Shown one piece after another: positions 51,256-60,990 of a stretch of DNA of 64,000 bases (the first letter of the stretch is position 1; every line of letters starts with the position of its first letter). Both the position numbers and the translations under genes were made by a program. The stretch lies in the NCBI GenBank assembly GCA_020248915.1, contig JADCGP010000005.1, positions 62,001 to 126,000 on the forward strand, written 5' to 3'. The DNA comes from Rubrivivax sp. (lineage in GTDB: Bacteria > Pseudomonadota > Gammaproteobacteria > Burkholderiales > Burkholderiaceae_C). The notes below the pieces were generated by a model. The model was not told where the DNA came from, made no database searches, and was given only the letters and a program-made list of their open reading frames with translations.

Positions 51256-54147
51256 TCACTTGTGGACCTTCGCGGTGTCGAACTCGCGGCCGGGTCCATG
51301 GCACACGGCGCACGACTCGACATCCTCTAGCGGTCGCGACGTCGGCAGCGCCACCGACCGCGCCAGGCCGATCGCGCCGCCGTTGATCGCCATGTGCGCC
51401 CGCGCCGGCTGGTTGTCGTGGCAGCTGACGCAGGAGGCCGTGAACGGCGTGGTCACGACGTCGGTGGCGTTGACCGTGTTCAGCGAGGTCTTGGCCTGCG
51501 CGGGTGTGGCTGTCCCGGCAGAGATGCCGGCCGCGTAATTGGCATCGATCGACTCGTAGACCGAGGCCAGTGCGCCCGCGGGCACGTAGTTGTAGGTCTT
51601 CTGGTCCGTCGTCACCGCCGTCACGTGGCAGCCCTCGCAGTTGCTCAGGATGCCGGGGAAGTCCATGCGCCGGAAGTCGAGGACGACGATGGCGCCCGGG
51701 CTGCGGTCGCGCGCGTTCTGGAACGGGGTCACGCGGTCGCGCCCGGCGTGGATGCCGTGGATCATGTCCTTGAAGTTGTTGCTCGTCACCGGCAGCTTCA
51801 GCGCCGCGTTGGGCAGCGTCGCATTGAAGCCCCACTCGGCGAGGATCTTCTTCTCGTCGAGCGTGAACGCGCCGGTGCTGGCCGTCGGCGTGTTGGGTGC
51901 GGTGTTGTTGAAGTAGGCCTGCAGCGTGGCGTCGGCGATGCCGCGCCCGCTGGTGGCCAGGCCCGGCACGTGACACATCGCGCACACCTGCGTCTCGTAG
52001 ACGCGGTTGCCGCCGTGGCCCTCGAACCACTCATGGCAGCTTGCGCACTTCTCGGCCGAGACCACCGTGCGGCGCGCGGTGTCGCCGGTGACCGTCTTCA
52101 GCACAGAGATCGCGTGTCGGGCCACATCGCCGGTTGCGCCTTGCGGCGTCAGAGGTGCACTCTTCTGCGTGAAGTAACCCTGAAGTGCCACCGTCCGCAT
52201 CCTCGAGCCCGTCGGGAACGCTGCCGCACTCACGATCGTGGCCGTGTACCAGCCTCCATTGGGATCGCGCGCGGAGAGCGTACCGACCGTCGTGGCCTTG
52301 TTGGTATCCAGCAGGTCACAAAGACAGATGCTCTTGGGCTGAGCCTGCTTGCGGCCTGTGTTCGTGAAGTCCGCCGGGGAAGCGATGCCGTCCTGGGTGC
52401 TGGCGTAAGCCAGCAGGAAACTGGGCTGACCCGAGAAGCCCGCCAGCACCTGGGCCGGTGTACCGGCCCCCGCCGCGGCGAGTGTCACCGGCTCCTTGGC
52501 GACGTTGGTGACGCTGCCCGTCGAGTCCGCCACCTGCTTCAGGATGCGGAACCTGATGGTCAGGGCGTTGCTGCCGTTCACGCTGGCCGAGTCGATCTCG
52601 TAGGTGAACACCGCCAGGCCCGGCAGGATGTAGGTGCTGTTCTTGGTCAGGTTCTCCATCCGGTGGTCGATCCGGATGTTCTGCGGCGTGTGGCAGGTCG
52701 CGCACTGCGAGTCGTCGGCCTGCGGGCCGCCGATCGAGGCGCTGCCGTGGCCCGAGGTGGCCAGCGCGGCGCCGTAGGCCGTGGCGGCCTTGTCGGCCAG
52801 CGTCGAGCCGCCGCCGGTGGTCCAGTCGATGCCGTCGTGGCAGGCGCCGCAGGCCTGGCGGCTGGGCAGGTTCCGGTGGTTGTTCGCCGTCTGCGCGACC
52901 TTGCCGTCGTGGCAGGTGGTGCACATCCGCTGGCCGCCACCGAGCTTGGAGAAGCCCTTGTTGTCGAACACCAGGTTGGCGTAGTTGTAGTTCTCCTTGA
53001 CCAGTTCCTTGCCCTGGTGGATCTTGTGGATCATCGTGGTGAAGTCGCCCGCCACCTCGCCATCGGCGACCCGGGTCTCGGGCGAGTAGCCGTAGCTCGT
53101 GATGCCGGTGGCGGCGTTGACGGTCTTGGTCTCGGTCAGCGCGGGGAACTTGCCGGCAGTCGACGTCACCTTGGTCTGACCGAAGGCGCGCTGAGTGGTG
53201 TGGCACACCACGCAGTACTTGACCTCGACGCGGGCTGCCACAGGCTGGCCACGGGGGAACTCGTGGATGGCCAGCTTGGAGTGACAGACGTTGCAGGTAT
53301 CTATGTTGACGTCCTCGCGTGTGAGCTCGGACTCGGGTATCGGCGTGCCGGGTTGTCCCGTCGGGCCCGGCTTGAAGTCGTAGACGACGTTCAGCGGGTT
53401 CTGCATCACCACCGGGGGCTGCGTTTGCACCGCGTTGGCCGTGTTGTCGCCGGTGCCGCGGGCCGCGCCGCCGAACTGGATCACGAGGCGGTGCGGCAGC
53501 GTCGGCTGGTAGGTCAGGTCGCCGAGATCGGCCTTGTCCTGGCCCGCCGTCGCGGTGATGCCGTCGACCTGGACCTTGATGCCGGGGATGTCGCGGTAGA
53601 AGGTGTAGCGGTAGGTGCCGGGCTTGTTGTCGACGGCCACCATCGTGCCGAGGTTGTCCGTCGTAGGCCGCGTCAGCGTCACTGCGCCGCTGGTGGCCGA
53701 CACGCTGGTGACGACGTAGCTCACCCAGCTGCTCGGGCGTGCGTCCGACCGCGGCACCAGCTTGGCGAGCGTGAACGCGAAGTTCGGGTAGTTGGCGATC
53801 TGCGCGTTGCTCGCCTTGGCGGTGAACTTCTCGAGGCCGACCACCGGGTTGCCCAGCGTGTCGGTGACCGTGAACTCGACGGCTGGCGGGCTGGAGATCG
53901 TCACGCTCGTGACCTGGGCCGCGAACTTGGCGGCGGCCCACTGCTCGGGCGTCAGACCGGCGGCGTTCAGGGCCGTGCCGCCGGAGGGGCCCGCCGGGCC
54001 CTGCGGACCGGTCGGGCCGGCAGGGCCGGTCTGGCCGGCCGGGCCAGCTGCGCCTGACTCACCACCGCCGCCACAGCCGCCGAGGGCCGCCACCGCAACG
54101 CATGCGGCAGCGATCCACTGCCACGGACGAGTTCTCCTGCTGGTCAT
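51256..54147 (-). CDS. mtrC: MtrC/OmcA-family decahaem surface lipoprotein
   Basis: A 963-residue outer-membrane cytochrome. Lipobox ALGGC near residue 24 predicts a lipoprotein. A collagen-like run of eight GXY triplets (about 31-55) links the anchor to the body. Ten CxxCH sites occur in two groups of five: CNVCH, CVVCH, CTTCH, CGACH, CATCH, then CASCH, CAMCH, CEGCH, CVSCH, CAVCH, separated by beta-rich domains as in OmcA/MtrC. The surface cytochrome passes electrons to minerals, electrodes or partner cells, or takes them up. The ATG at 54147 follows GAGGAG. It is the first gene of the mtr operon and has FNR-like boxes upstream. Confidence 0.94.
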   Translation of the reverse strand: MTSRRTRPWQWIAAACVAVAALGGCGGGGESGAAGPAGQTGPAGPTGPQGPAGPSGGTALNAAGLTPEQWAAAKFAAQVTSVTISSPPAVEFTVTDTLGNPVVGLEKFTAKASNAQIANYPNFAFTLAKLVPRSDARPSSWVSYVVTSVSATSGAVTLTRPTTDNLGTMVAVDNKPGTYRYTFYRDIPGIKVQVDGITATAGQDKADLGDLTYQPTLPHRLVIQFGGAARGTGDNTANAVQTQPPVVMQNPLNVVYDFKPGPTGQPGTPIPESELTREDVNIDTCNVCHSKLAIHEFPRGQPVAARVEVKYCVVCHTTQRAFGQTKVTSTAGKFPALTETKTVNAATGITSYGYSPETRVADGEVAGDFTTMIHKIHQGKELVKENYNYANLVFDNKGFSKLGGGQRMCTTCHDGKVAQTANNHRNLPSRQACGACHDGIDWTTGGGSTLADKAATAYGAALATSGHGSASIGGPQADDSQCATCHTPQNIRIDHRMENLTKNSTYILPGLAVFTYEIDSASVNGSNALTIRFRILKQVADSTGSVTNVAKEPVTLAAAGAGTPAQVLAGFSGQPSFLLAYASTQDGIASPADFTNTGRKQAQPKSICLCDLLDTNKATTVGTLSARDPNGGWYTATIVSAAAFPTGSRMRTVALQGYFTQKSAPLTPQGATGDVARHAISVLKTVTGDTARRTVVSAEKCASCHEWFEGHGGNRVYETQVCAMCHVPGLATSGRGIADATLQAYFNNTAPNTPTASTGAFTLDEKKILAEWGFNATLPNAALKLPVTSNNFKDMIHGIHAGRDRVTPFQNARDRSPGAIVVLDFRRMDFPGILSNCEGCHVTAVTTDQKTYNYVPAGALASVYESIDANYAAGISAGTATPAQAKTSLNTVNATDVVTTPFTASCVSCHDNQPARAHMAINGGAIGLARSVALPTSRPLEDVESCAVCHGPGREFDTAKVHK

Positions 54148-54323
54148 CGACCTACTCCTCGCAAGATGCCTGACTGCCCGGGAAGGCAGGCCGCGCGGCA
54201 TGCCTCCCGTCCCCCGTTCGCACGCGATCGGGTCGCGTGCGCCTGTGTCCGATGCACGGGTTCAATGCTGCGATGCGCGCGCGGGCCCGCGCAATCCCGC
54301 CGCGCGAGCTATCCCCGCCGTGC

Positions 54324-54337
54324 TTGATCCAGATCAG
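54324..54337 (-). promoter_or_regulatory. FNR/ANR box upstream of mtrC
   Basis: TTGATCCAGATCAG differs from the ANR/FNR consensus TTGAT-N4-ATCAA at only one base. It lies 177 bp before mtrC. This is the best match of the five boxes in the window. Oxygen-responsive control of the mtr operon is the natural reading. Confidence 0.65.
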
Positions 54338-54402
54338 AGGTTCGATGCCATTCAGGTTCTGATGCCCATTGAGGTATCCGGCCTGGTCGTTCGGGGACCG
54401 GA

Positions 54403-54416
54403 CTGATGTTGGTCAA
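54403..54416 (-). promoter_or_regulatory. Second FNR/ANR-like box between mtrC and the DUF411 gene
   Basis: Read leftward, TTGACCAACATCAG fits TTGAY-N4-RTCAA except for the last base. A GATACC element lies 24 bp further left (54378-54373). It could drive mtrC from a long leader, or act on the rightward DUF411 gene. Confidence 0.4.
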
Positions 54417-54506
54417 GCGGTGCCGGCGTGTTGAGGGCACGATGGCGCCGCCGTCGCTTCGGCGCGCCGTCGCGCGTCGTCAGACGGGAGACGGGGGGGC
54501 ACGGAG

Positions 54507-55025
54507 ATGTCGGGGATCGTGACTGGGGGGTGGCACGAGGCGGTCGCGCAAGGTCGGCGTCGTCTCGTCGCGGCGACGGGCCTGTCGTTGGCCTGGGCGC
54601 TGCTGGTGGGGCGACCTGCGGTGGCGGTGGCAGGTACCGGGGGCGGCCCGCTGATCGAGGTCTGGAAGGACGCCTCCTGCGGCTGCTGCGCCGAGTGGAT
54701 GCAGCAGATGGAGCGCGCCGGCTTCCAGGTGCGGGCCCACGACAGCGGCAATGCCGCGATGCGGGCGCGGCTGCGCATCGACCCCCGGTACGGCTCCTGC
54801 CACACGGCGCTGGTCGGCGGCTATGCGATCGAGGGGCATGTGCCGGCGCGTGAGATCCGGCGGTTGCTCCGCGAGCGGCCGCAGGCCATCGGCCTTGCGG
54901 TGCCCGGCATGCCGATTGGCTCGCCGGGGATGGACAGCGGGGGCTACGCCGGGCGCAAGGACCCCTACGACGTCCTGCTGCTCACGGCCGACGGCCGCGC
55001 GAGCGTCTTCCAGAGCTACCGCTGA
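54507..55025 (+). CDS. DUF411 metal-binding exported protein
   Basis: A 172-residue protein with an N-terminal hydrophobic signal segment (about 22-42), then the DUF411 domain: LIEVWKDASCGCCAEWMQQM with the CGCC pair, RYGSCHTALVGGYAIEGHVPA with CH, LAVPGMPIGSPGMDSGG and YDVLLL. DUF411 proteins have a thioredoxin-like shape and are commonly linked to copper handling. It is divergent from the mtr operon and convergent with the ccm operon. Copper supply or thiol protection during cytochrome c assembly is a guess. Confidence 0.85.
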   Translation: MSGIVTGGWHEAVAQGRRRLVAATGLSLAWALLVGRPAVAVAGTGGGPLIEVWKDASCGCCAEWMQQMERAGFQVRAHDSGNAAMRARLRIDPRYGSCHTALVGGYAIEGHVPAREIRRLLRERPQAIGLAVPGMPIGSPGMDSGGYAGRKDPYDVLLLTADGRASVFQSYR

Positions 55026-55031
55026 GCGCCG

Positions 55032-55066
55032 GCCCGGGCGCGGCGCCATGGCTGCCGCGCCCGGGC
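55032..55066. terminator. Strong inverted repeat between convergent genes
   Basis: GCCCGGGCGCGGC (55032-55044) and its exact complement (55054-55066) make a 13-bp perfect stem with a 9-nt loop. It lies between the convergent DUF411 gene and ccm operon ends and can work on both strands, though T tracts are lacking. Confidence 0.65.
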
Positions 55067-55142
55067 ATCGGCGCGCCATTCGTCAGCCTGCAGCGCTGGC
55101 CGGCGAGCACGACGCAGACACGCCGGCCCGCTGCCGCGCGCT

Positions 55143-56405
55143 TCAGGGCTTGACGACCTCGTTGATCTCGACGACGAGACCGGTGGCGTCGTTGGCCACG
55201 ATGCCGGTGCGACCGGCGAGATCCCCGGCGCTCGGCTGCGCCTGGCCGCTCTTGCTGACGCGGGCGTCGACCACGACCTTCGGGTGCAGCGATAGCCGCG
55301 CCGCCGGCGTCATCGCCAGGCGGTCGTCGAGTGCGAACTCGAGCGGCAGGTCCTTGACCTGCTTGCGCACGATGGCCAGCGGCATGCGCGAGCCTTCGGC
55401 CGGCCGTGCGAACACGAACACCGTGTCCTCCGGCTTGGCCTGGGCTGCCAGCGCCGGCGCGAGCCGCACCGTGCCGCGCAGCACCGGCCCGGCTGACGCG
55501 GCCGGGGCGACCGGCGCCGCGGCTTGGGCAGTCGCGCCCGGCCTGGCCGCCGTCGCGGCCGCGGGCATGCCGCCGAGCTGGCGCGCCTCGGCGATGCTGG
55601 CAAGCAGCTGGTCACGGAAGGGGCTGTCGGGCGGGGCGACCTCGGCCAGCCGCTCCCAGTGGCGCACCGCACCCGCGTAGTCCTTGCGGTTGTACGCGGC
55701 CGTGCCGGCCAGCGCGAGACTCTTCGGGTGCGCCGGGTCCACCTTCAGCGCGCGCTCGACCAGCGCCGTCGGCTCGCCTTCGAGGTTGCGGTTGTTCGTC
55801 ACTGCCAGCGCGTCGGCATAGTCAGCCAGCAGCCGCGGTTCGTCGCCGGTCAGCGCGAGCGCCTTCGCGAAGGCCGGCAGCGCGTCTGTCGTGCGCCCGA
55901 GCTGCACGTAGGAGCGCGCGAGCATCGCCCAGCCCTCGGCATTGCCCGGTTGCTCCTTCAGCTTGGCGGCCAATTGCTCGACCGCGGCGGCGAACTGCGC
56001 CACGTCGATGCCGCCGCCGTGCGGGCCGGCCGCCGCGGACCGGGGGTCCTCCTTGGGCACCCCGGCAATCAGCTCCGGCGAGCCGGTGGCGAGGTAGCCG
56101 CCGACGCCGAGCACCAGGATCGCGCCGGCCAGCAAGCCGAGCAGGCGGCGCGGCGCGCGCGGCGCGTCGTGCGCCGCGGGGGCGGCTGTGCCGGCACCGG
56201 ACAGCGCCGCGGCGCCCGGGTCTGCCAGCACCTGGTCGGCGAGGGCACGCTCGAGCCGGTTCCGCTCGCGCTGGTACTCGGCCTGAGCGACCGTGCCGCC
56301 CGCGCGGCGCGCTTCCAGGGCCTGCAGCTGCGTGCGAAGCTCGGCGATCGAATGGCCCGCGGTCGCTGCTGCTGCCGCGGTGGGGGCGGTGGGGGTCGTG
56401 CTCAT
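55143..56405 (-). CDS. ccmI: Cytochrome c biogenesis protein CcmI (CycH)
   Basis: A 420-residue protein that delivers apocytochrome to the haem ligation complex. A helical N-terminal region (HSIAELRTQLQALEARRAGG), one membrane helix at about 86-107 (LLGLLAGAILVLGVGGYLA) and TPR repeats at about 140-300 (AEGWAMLARSYVQLGRTTDA, AYNRKDYAGAVRHWERLAEV) are seen, followed by a C-terminal beta-rich domain. It is the last gene of the ccm operon. The single-helix version differs from E. coli CcmH, which fuses CcmH and CcmI parts. Start ATG at 56405, 7 bp after ccmH. Confidence 0.92.
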   Translation of the reverse strand: MSTTPTAPTAAAAATAGHSIAELRTQLQALEARRAGGTVAQAEYQRERNRLERALADQVLADPGAAALSGAGTAAPAAHDAPRAPRRLLGLLAGAILVLGVGGYLATGSPELIAGVPKEDPRSAAAGPHGGGIDVAQFAAAVEQLAAKLKEQPGNAEGWAMLARSYVQLGRTTDALPAFAKALALTGDEPRLLADYADALAVTNNRNLEGEPTALVERALKVDPAHPKSLALAGTAAYNRKDYAGAVRHWERLAEVAPPDSPFRDQLLASIAEARQLGGMPAAATAARPGATAQAAAPVAPAASAGPVLRGTVRLAPALAAQAKPEDTVFVFARPAEGSRMPLAIVRKQVKDLPLEFALDDRLAMTPAARLSLHPKVVVDARVSKSGQAQPSAGDLAGRTGIVANDATGLVVEINEVVKP

Positions 56406-56412
56406 CCGTCGC

Positions 56413-56922
56413 TCACCGCGATGTGGCAGCCTGGCCTGGCGCCCCATTCCCGGCCGCATCGCCCAGGTCGGGTTCGTCGGGATCGAACTGGTCCGCGGGC
56501 AGCCTGCTGCGCCGGCGCAGCACCAGCCACAGCGCCGCGACGCCGCCCACCATCAGCAGCCCGGGCCCGAACCACAGCAGCCACGTGGTGCTCTTCACCG
56601 GCGGGCGGTACAGCACGAAGTCGCCGTAGCGCGCCGTCATGTAGTCGATGATCTCGCGCTCGCCCTTGCCCTGCTGCAGCATCGTGCGCACCTGGTTGCG
56701 CAGGTCGACGGCCAGGTCGGCGTTGGAGTCGGCGATGGTCTGGTTCTGGCAGACCAGGCAACGCAGCTCGACGGCGATCTTCCACAACCGCTGCTCGAGC
56801 GCGGGGTCGGTGACGGCACCGAGGCTGTCCTTCTGGCCGGCAGTCTGCGCCGCTGCCGGCAGGGCGACGCCGAGCGTGGCGGCCGTCAGCACGGCGGCGA
56901 GCAGGTGGCGCGGGGTCGGCAT
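56413..56922 (-). CDS. ccmH: Cytochrome c maturation thiol reductase CcmH (CcmL type)
   Basis: A 169-residue periplasmic-facing membrane protein. Signal peptide residues 1-25, the redox motif RCLVCQNQTIADSNADLA near 53-70, and one membrane helix at about 113-136. It reduces the CxxCH cysteines of apocytochromes before haem attachment. Follows ccmG by 10 bp. Confidence 0.96.
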   Translation of the reverse strand: MPTPRHLLAAVLTAATLGVALPAAAQTAGQKDSLGAVTDPALEQRLWKIAVELRCLVCQNQTIADSNADLAVDLRNQVRTMLQQGKGEREIIDYMTARYGDFVLYRPPVKSTTWLLWFGPGLLMVGGVAALWLVLRRRSRLPADQFDPDEPDLGDAAGNGAPGQAATSR

Positions 56923-56932
56923 CGCGGGTTCC

Positions 56933-57493
56933 TCAGGCGGGGTTCGGCACCGGGGCCGGGTTCTCGGCTGCCAGCTTGCGGATGAGCGGTTCGACCTTGT
57001 CGCGCAGCACCTCGGGCGTCACCGGTCCGATGTGCTTGAAGCGGATGACCCCGGCCTTGTCGACGACGAAGGTCTCGGGCACCCCGTACACGCCATAGTC
57101 GATGCCGACCTTGCCGTCGCGGTCGATGATCGACGCGGTGTACGGGTCGCCGAAACGGGCCAGCCAGCGCAGTGCGTCCTCGCGGCCGTCCTTGTAGTTC
57201 AGGCCGTAGATCGGCACGACGCCGCGCTTGGCGAAGTCGACCAGCAGCGGATGCTCCTCCCGGCAGGCAGCGCACCAGGAGGCCCATACGTTGAGCATCC
57301 AGACCTGGCCCAGCAGGTCCTGCCGGCCGAGGCTCTTTGCGGGGTCGGCCAGCACCGGCAGCGTGAAGGCCGGAGCGGGCTTGCCGATCAGCGGCGAGGG
57401 CACCTCGCGCGGGTTCAGGTTCAGCCCCTTGCCGAGGAACAGCAGCAGCACGCCGAACAGCGCCAGCGGAACCAGGAACAGCAGCTTCTTCAT
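56933..57493 (-). CDS. ccmG: Thiol:disulfide interchange protein CcmG/DsbE
   Basis: A 186-residue membrane-anchored thioredoxin-like protein. N-terminal anchor residues 4-22, GKPAPAFTLPVL, active site WASWCAACREEHP near 69-81 and the cis-proline GVPETFVVD. It keeps CcmH and apocytochrome thiols reduced. The start overlaps the ccmF stop (ATGA). Confidence 0.96.
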   Translation of the reverse strand: MKKLLFLVPLALFGVLLLFLGKGLNLNPREVPSPLIGKPAPAFTLPVLADPAKSLGRQDLLGQVWMLNVWASWCAACREEHPLLVDFAKRGVVPIYGLNYKDGREDALRWLARFGDPYTASIIDRDGKVGIDYGVYGVPETFVVDKAGVIRFKHIGPVTPEVLRDKVEPLIRKLAAENPAPVPNPA

Positions 57494-59487
57494 GCCGTCG
57501 CCCCCGCGGCGCCCGCGGCTGGCACGGGCTGCTCGCGCCGGGCCACGCGATAGCGGCGGTCGGCGGCGGCCAGCCCGCCGCCCAGCGCCATCAGCACGCA
57601 GCCGCCCCAGATCCAGGTGACGAAGGGCTTGTAGTACAGCCGCACGACCCAGGCATCGCCCTGCGAGGCCTGGCCAAGCGACACGTAGATGTCGCCCGTG
57701 ATGCGGCTGCGGATGTCGGCCTCGGTCATCGGGTTGCTGTGCACGCGGTACATACGCTTCTGCGGCCGCAGCTGGGCCAGCTCGCGGCCGTTCTTGCTCA
57801 GGATCACCAGGCCCTCGATCGCGTCGTAGTTCGGCCCCTGGACCTCGCGCACGCCCTTGAACGTGAACACGTAGCCCGCGATCTCGGCACTCTCGTCGAC
57901 GCTCATGTCGGCGTCGCGCTCGACCTCGTAGGTCTTCACCATCGTCACGCCGAAGATGAACACGCCCACGCCCAGGTGGGCGAGCATCATCCCCTTCATG
58001 CCGCGCGGGATCAGCTGCCAGCGCTGCCAGAGCGACGCGCCGTGCGATGCCTGTGCACCGCCCGCGGGGCGCAGCCGTTCCCACAGATCGGTCAGGATCG
58101 ACGTCAGCACCCAGTAGGCCATGAACAGCCCGACGCCGCCGAGCCAGGAGATCCGGCCCTCGATCCACTCGGTGGCCACCGCGGCCACGATCGCGGCACC
58201 GAAGGCCCAGCGCAGGCGCCGCCACAGGTCGGGCACCTCGGCGTGCTTCCAGCGCGCCAGCGGCCCGATGCCCATCATCACGACCAGCGGCACCATCAGC
58301 GGCACGAACACCGTGTCGAAGTAGGGGGGGCCGACGGAGATCTTGCCCAGGCCGAGCGCGTCGAGCAGCAGCGGGTACATCGTGCCGAGGAACACCGCAC
58401 CGGCGGCCACCACCAGCAGCACGTTGTTGGTGAGCAGCATCGACTCGCGCGACACCGTCTCGAAGCGGGCTCCCAGGCCGACCTTCGGCGCCCGCCAGGC
58501 GTACAGCGCCAGCGAGGCGCCGATGACGAAGGCGAGGAAGCCGAGGATGAACAGCCCGCGGCGCGGGTCGGTCGCGAACGCGTGCACCGAGCTCAGCACG
58601 CCCGAGCGCACGAGGAAGGTGCCGAGCAGGCTGAGCGAGAAGGCCGAGATTGCGAGCAGCACCGTCCAGGCCTTGAAGCTGCCGCGCTTCTCGGTCACGG
58701 CCAGCGAGTGCATCAGCGCGGTGCCCACCAGCCAGGGCATGAACGAGGCGTTCTCCACCGGATCCCAGAACCACCAGCCGCCCCAGCCGAGCTCGTAGTA
58801 GGCCCACCACGAGCCCAGCGCGATGCCCAGCGTCAGGCTGATCCAGGCCGCCGTCGTCCACGGGCGGCTCCAGCGCGCCCATTGCGCGTCGAGGTTGCCG
58901 CCGATCAGGGCCGCGACGGCGAACGCGAAGGCCACGGAGAAGCCGACGTAGCCCATGTAGAGCATGGGCGGGTGGAACACCATCCCCGGGTCCTGCAGCA
59001 GCGGGTTCAGGTCGCGGCCGCTGGCCGCCGCCGGCACCAGGCGGTCGAACGGGTTGCTGGTGAGGATCGTGAACAGCAGGAAGCCCACCGACAGCCAGCC
59101 CATCACGCCCAGGATGCGCGCGAGCACCGGCGTGGGCAGCGCGCGGCTGAAGTGCGCGACGGCCAGCGTCCAGCCGCACTGCATCAGCAGCCACAGCAGC
59201 ATCGAGCCCTCGTGGCCGCCCCAGACCGCGGCGACGCGGTACCAGAAGGGCAGGTCGTGGTTCGAGTTGTTGGCGACGTACAGGACCGAGAAGTCGTACT
59301 GGATGAAGGCGGCCGTCAGGCAGGCATAGGAGCCGAGCGTGATCCAGAACTGCCACCACGCCAGCGGCTTGGCCGCGGCCATCCAGTCGGCGCGGCCGCG
59401 GTGCGCCCCCACCAGGGGCACGATGCCCAGCAGGACGGCCGTGACCAGCGCCAGCCAGAGCAGGAAGTGGCCGAGCTCGGGGATCAC
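57490..59487 (-). CDS. ccmF: Haem lyase CcmF
   Basis: A 665-residue polytopic membrane protein, the core of the system I haem lyase. The WWD motif is clear ([18 protein letters not shown], about 232-249), as are [34 protein letters not shown] and the later conserved His blocks. About 15 helices. It receives haem from CcmE and joins it to CxxCH. Overlaps both neighbours by 4 bp, so translation is coupled. Confidence 0.97.
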   Translation of the reverse strand: MIPELGHFLLWLALVTAVLLGIVPLVGAHRGRADWMAAAKPLAWWQFWITLGSYACLTAAFIQYDFSVLYVANNSNHDLPFWYRVAAVWGGHEGSMLLWLLMQCGWTLAVAHFSRALPTPVLARILGVMGWLSVGFLLFTILTSNPFDRLVPAAASGRDLNPLLQDPGMVFHPPMLYMGYVGFSVAFAFAVAALIGGNLDAQWARWSRPWTTAAWISLTLGIALGSWWAYYELGWGGWWFWDPVENASFMPWLVGTALMHSLAVTEKRGSFKAWTVLLAISAFSLSLLGTFLVRSGVLSSVHAFATDPRRGLFILGFLAFVIGASLALYAWRAPKVGLGARFETVSRESMLLTNNVLLVVAAGAVFLGTMYPLLLDALGLGKISVGPPYFDTVFVPLMVPLVVMMGIGPLARWKHAEVPDLWRRLRWAFGAAIVAAVATEWIEGRISWLGGVGLFMAYWVLTSILTDLWERLRPAGGAQASHGASLWQRWQLIPRGMKGMMLAHLGVGVFIFGVTMVKTYEVERDADMSVDESAEIAGYVFTFKGVREVQGPNYDAIEGLVILSKNGRELAQLRPQKRMYRVHSNPMTEADIRSRITGDIYVSLGQASQGDAWVVRLYYKPFVTWIWGGCVLMALGGGLAAADRRYRVARREQPVPAAGAAGATA

Positions 59488-59948
59488 TTGCCATACCCCT
59501 GCAGCGTGGCCGTCTGCTGCGGGCCGGACTGCGGATGGCCGGCCCTCTTCAGCGCCTCGGCCGCCTCGGGCGGCATGTAGTTCTCGTCGTGCTTGGCGAG
59601 CACCTCGCGCGCCTCGAAGACGCCGCCCTTGAGCTGCCCCTGCGCGACCACGCCCTTGCCCTCCTTGAACAGGTCGGGGAGGATGCCCTGGTACAGCACC
59701 GGCACCTTCTGAGCCGAGTCGGTGATGATGAAGTGCACTTTCACGCCCTCGACCTTGACCGAACCGTTCTCCACCAGCCCGCCGACGCGGAACGTGCGGC
59801 CCTGCGGGGCCTCGTTCGCGGCCACCTGGCTCGGCGAGTAGAAGAAGACCATGTTGCTCTGGAAGGCATTGAGCACCAGCGCCACGACGGCGGCGCTGGC
59901 GACGACCAGCCCGCCGACGATGGCGAAACGCTTGTGACGAGGCTTCAT
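59484..59948 (-). CDS. ccmE: Haem chaperone CcmE
   Basis: A 154-residue periplasmic haem chaperone with one N-terminal membrane helix ([20 protein letters not shown]), an OB-fold domain ([39 protein letters not shown]) and the haem-binding HDENYMPPE near 128-136, whose His binds haem covalently. Coupled to ccmF by ATGA. Confidence 0.97.
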   Translation of the reverse strand: MKPRHKRFAIVGGLVVASAAVVALVLNAFQSNMVFFYSPSQVAANEAPQGRTFRVGGLVENGSVKVEGVKVHFIITDSAQKVPVLYQGILPDLFKEGKGVVAQGQLKGGVFEAREVLAKHDENYMPPEAAEALKRAGHPQSGPQQTATLQGYGK

Positions 59949-59985
59949 CGCAGCCACTCCTTGAATCGGTTGCCGGACGGGGCGC

Positions 59986-60162
59986 TCAGCCCTCGTCGCG
60001 GTCGCCGCCGGACTCGGCGGCCTCCTGCAGCGCACGGCGGTGGCGCCGCCGAGCCAGCAGCGGCTCGGCCACCATCACCGCGGCACACACGCCGTACGAC
60101 ATCCAGACGTACCAGCCGTAGCCGCCCATCGCGAAGAACTCGGATGCGGACCCCCAGTTCAT
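59986..60162 (-). CDS. ccmD: Cytochrome c maturation protein CcmD
   Basis: A 58-residue single-helix protein: [20 protein letters not shown] then [20 protein letters not shown]. CcmD helps release holo-CcmE from CcmABC. The start overlaps the ccmC stop. Small and easily missed, but position and the [12 protein letters not shown] signature are typical. Confidence 0.94.
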   Translation of the reverse strand: MNWGSASEFFAMGGYGWYVWMSYGVCAAVMVAEPLLARRRHRRALQEAAESGGDRDEG

Positions 60163-60947
60163 GACGGCATTCTTCCCTTCGCGAGTTCGTCCACCCATGC
60201 GGTGTGGGCTTCCCGCTCGAGCACCATCGCCCGCGTGCGCATGAACACGGTGGCGAACGCGTAGGCCCAGAACGCGAAAGTCATGATCAGCATCGCCACC
60301 AGCATCGTGGTGGCCATCGTCGGCGCCTGCTTGAAGCTGATGGTGGCGCCCTGGTGCAGCGTGTTCCACCACTTGACCGAGAAGTAGATGATCGGCACGT
60401 TGACGCTGCCCACCAGCGCCAGCAGCGCGCCGGCCTGGTCGCCGCGCTTGACGTCGTCGATGGCGTTGACGAGGGCGAGGTAGCCGAGGTAGAGGAACAA
60501 CAGGATCAGCGTCGTCGTCAGCCGCGCGTCCCACACCCAGTACGTCCCCCAGGTCGGGCGGCCCCAGAAGGCGCCGGTCCACAGCGCCAGGAAGGTGAAC
60601 AGCGCCCCGGTGGGTGCGATCGCGCGGGCCAGCATCGAGGCCATGCGCGCGTTGAAGGCCCAGCCGATGCCGGCCCAGAAGGCCATCACCAGGTAAAGCA
60701 GCATGCCCATCCAGGCTGCCGGCACGTGGATGAAGATGATGCGGTAGCTCTCGCCCTGCGTCGCATCGGTCGGAGCGACGAAGAAGCCCGCGTACAGGCC
60801 GGCCGCCGCGAGCACGATCGTCAGGCCCCACAGCCACGGCAGCAGCGCGCCCATCAGCGCGTAGAAGCGGGCCGGGGCGGCGAAGGTGAACAGCCGCAGC
60901 CGCGAGCCGGGCGGCAGGACGGCCTGGGAGGGGTTGGTGGAGTTCAT
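60159..60947 (-). CDS. ccmC: Haem handling protein CcmC
   Basis: A 262-residue, six-helix membrane protein with the WWD motif as WGRPTWGTYWVWDARLT near 128-144 and flanking conserved His (IIFIHVPAAWMG, SVKWWNTLHQGATI). It loads haem onto CcmE. It lies 43 bp downstream of ccmB. Confidence 0.97.
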   Translation of the reverse strand: MNSTNPSQAVLPPGSRLRLFTFAAPARFYALMGALLPWLWGLTIVLAAAGLYAGFFVAPTDATQGESYRIIFIHVPAAWMGMLLYLVMAFWAGIGWAFNARMASMLARAIAPTGALFTFLALWTGAFWGRPTWGTYWVWDARLTTTLILLFLYLGYLALVNAIDDVKRGDQAGALLALVGSVNVPIIYFSVKWWNTLHQGATISFKQAPTMATTMLVAMLIMTFAFWAYAFATVFMRTRAMVLEREAHTAWVDELAKGRMPS

Positions 60948-60990
60948 GCGCGGGGTGCGGTGCGGTGGCCTGGGTCCGTCGCCGGCGCCG

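Larger units (their letters stand above)
54148..54506. other. Divergent intergenic control region between mtrC and a DUF411 gene
   Basis: 359 bp without a gene. The left part (54148-54300) is GC-rich and shows nothing clear beyond the mtrC ribosome site. The part at 54320-54416 is less GC-rich and holds two FNR/ANR-like boxes 79 bp apart. The leftward promoter cannot be placed firmly; GGATAC at 54379-54374 is a weak -10 candidate. Confidence 0.6.
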
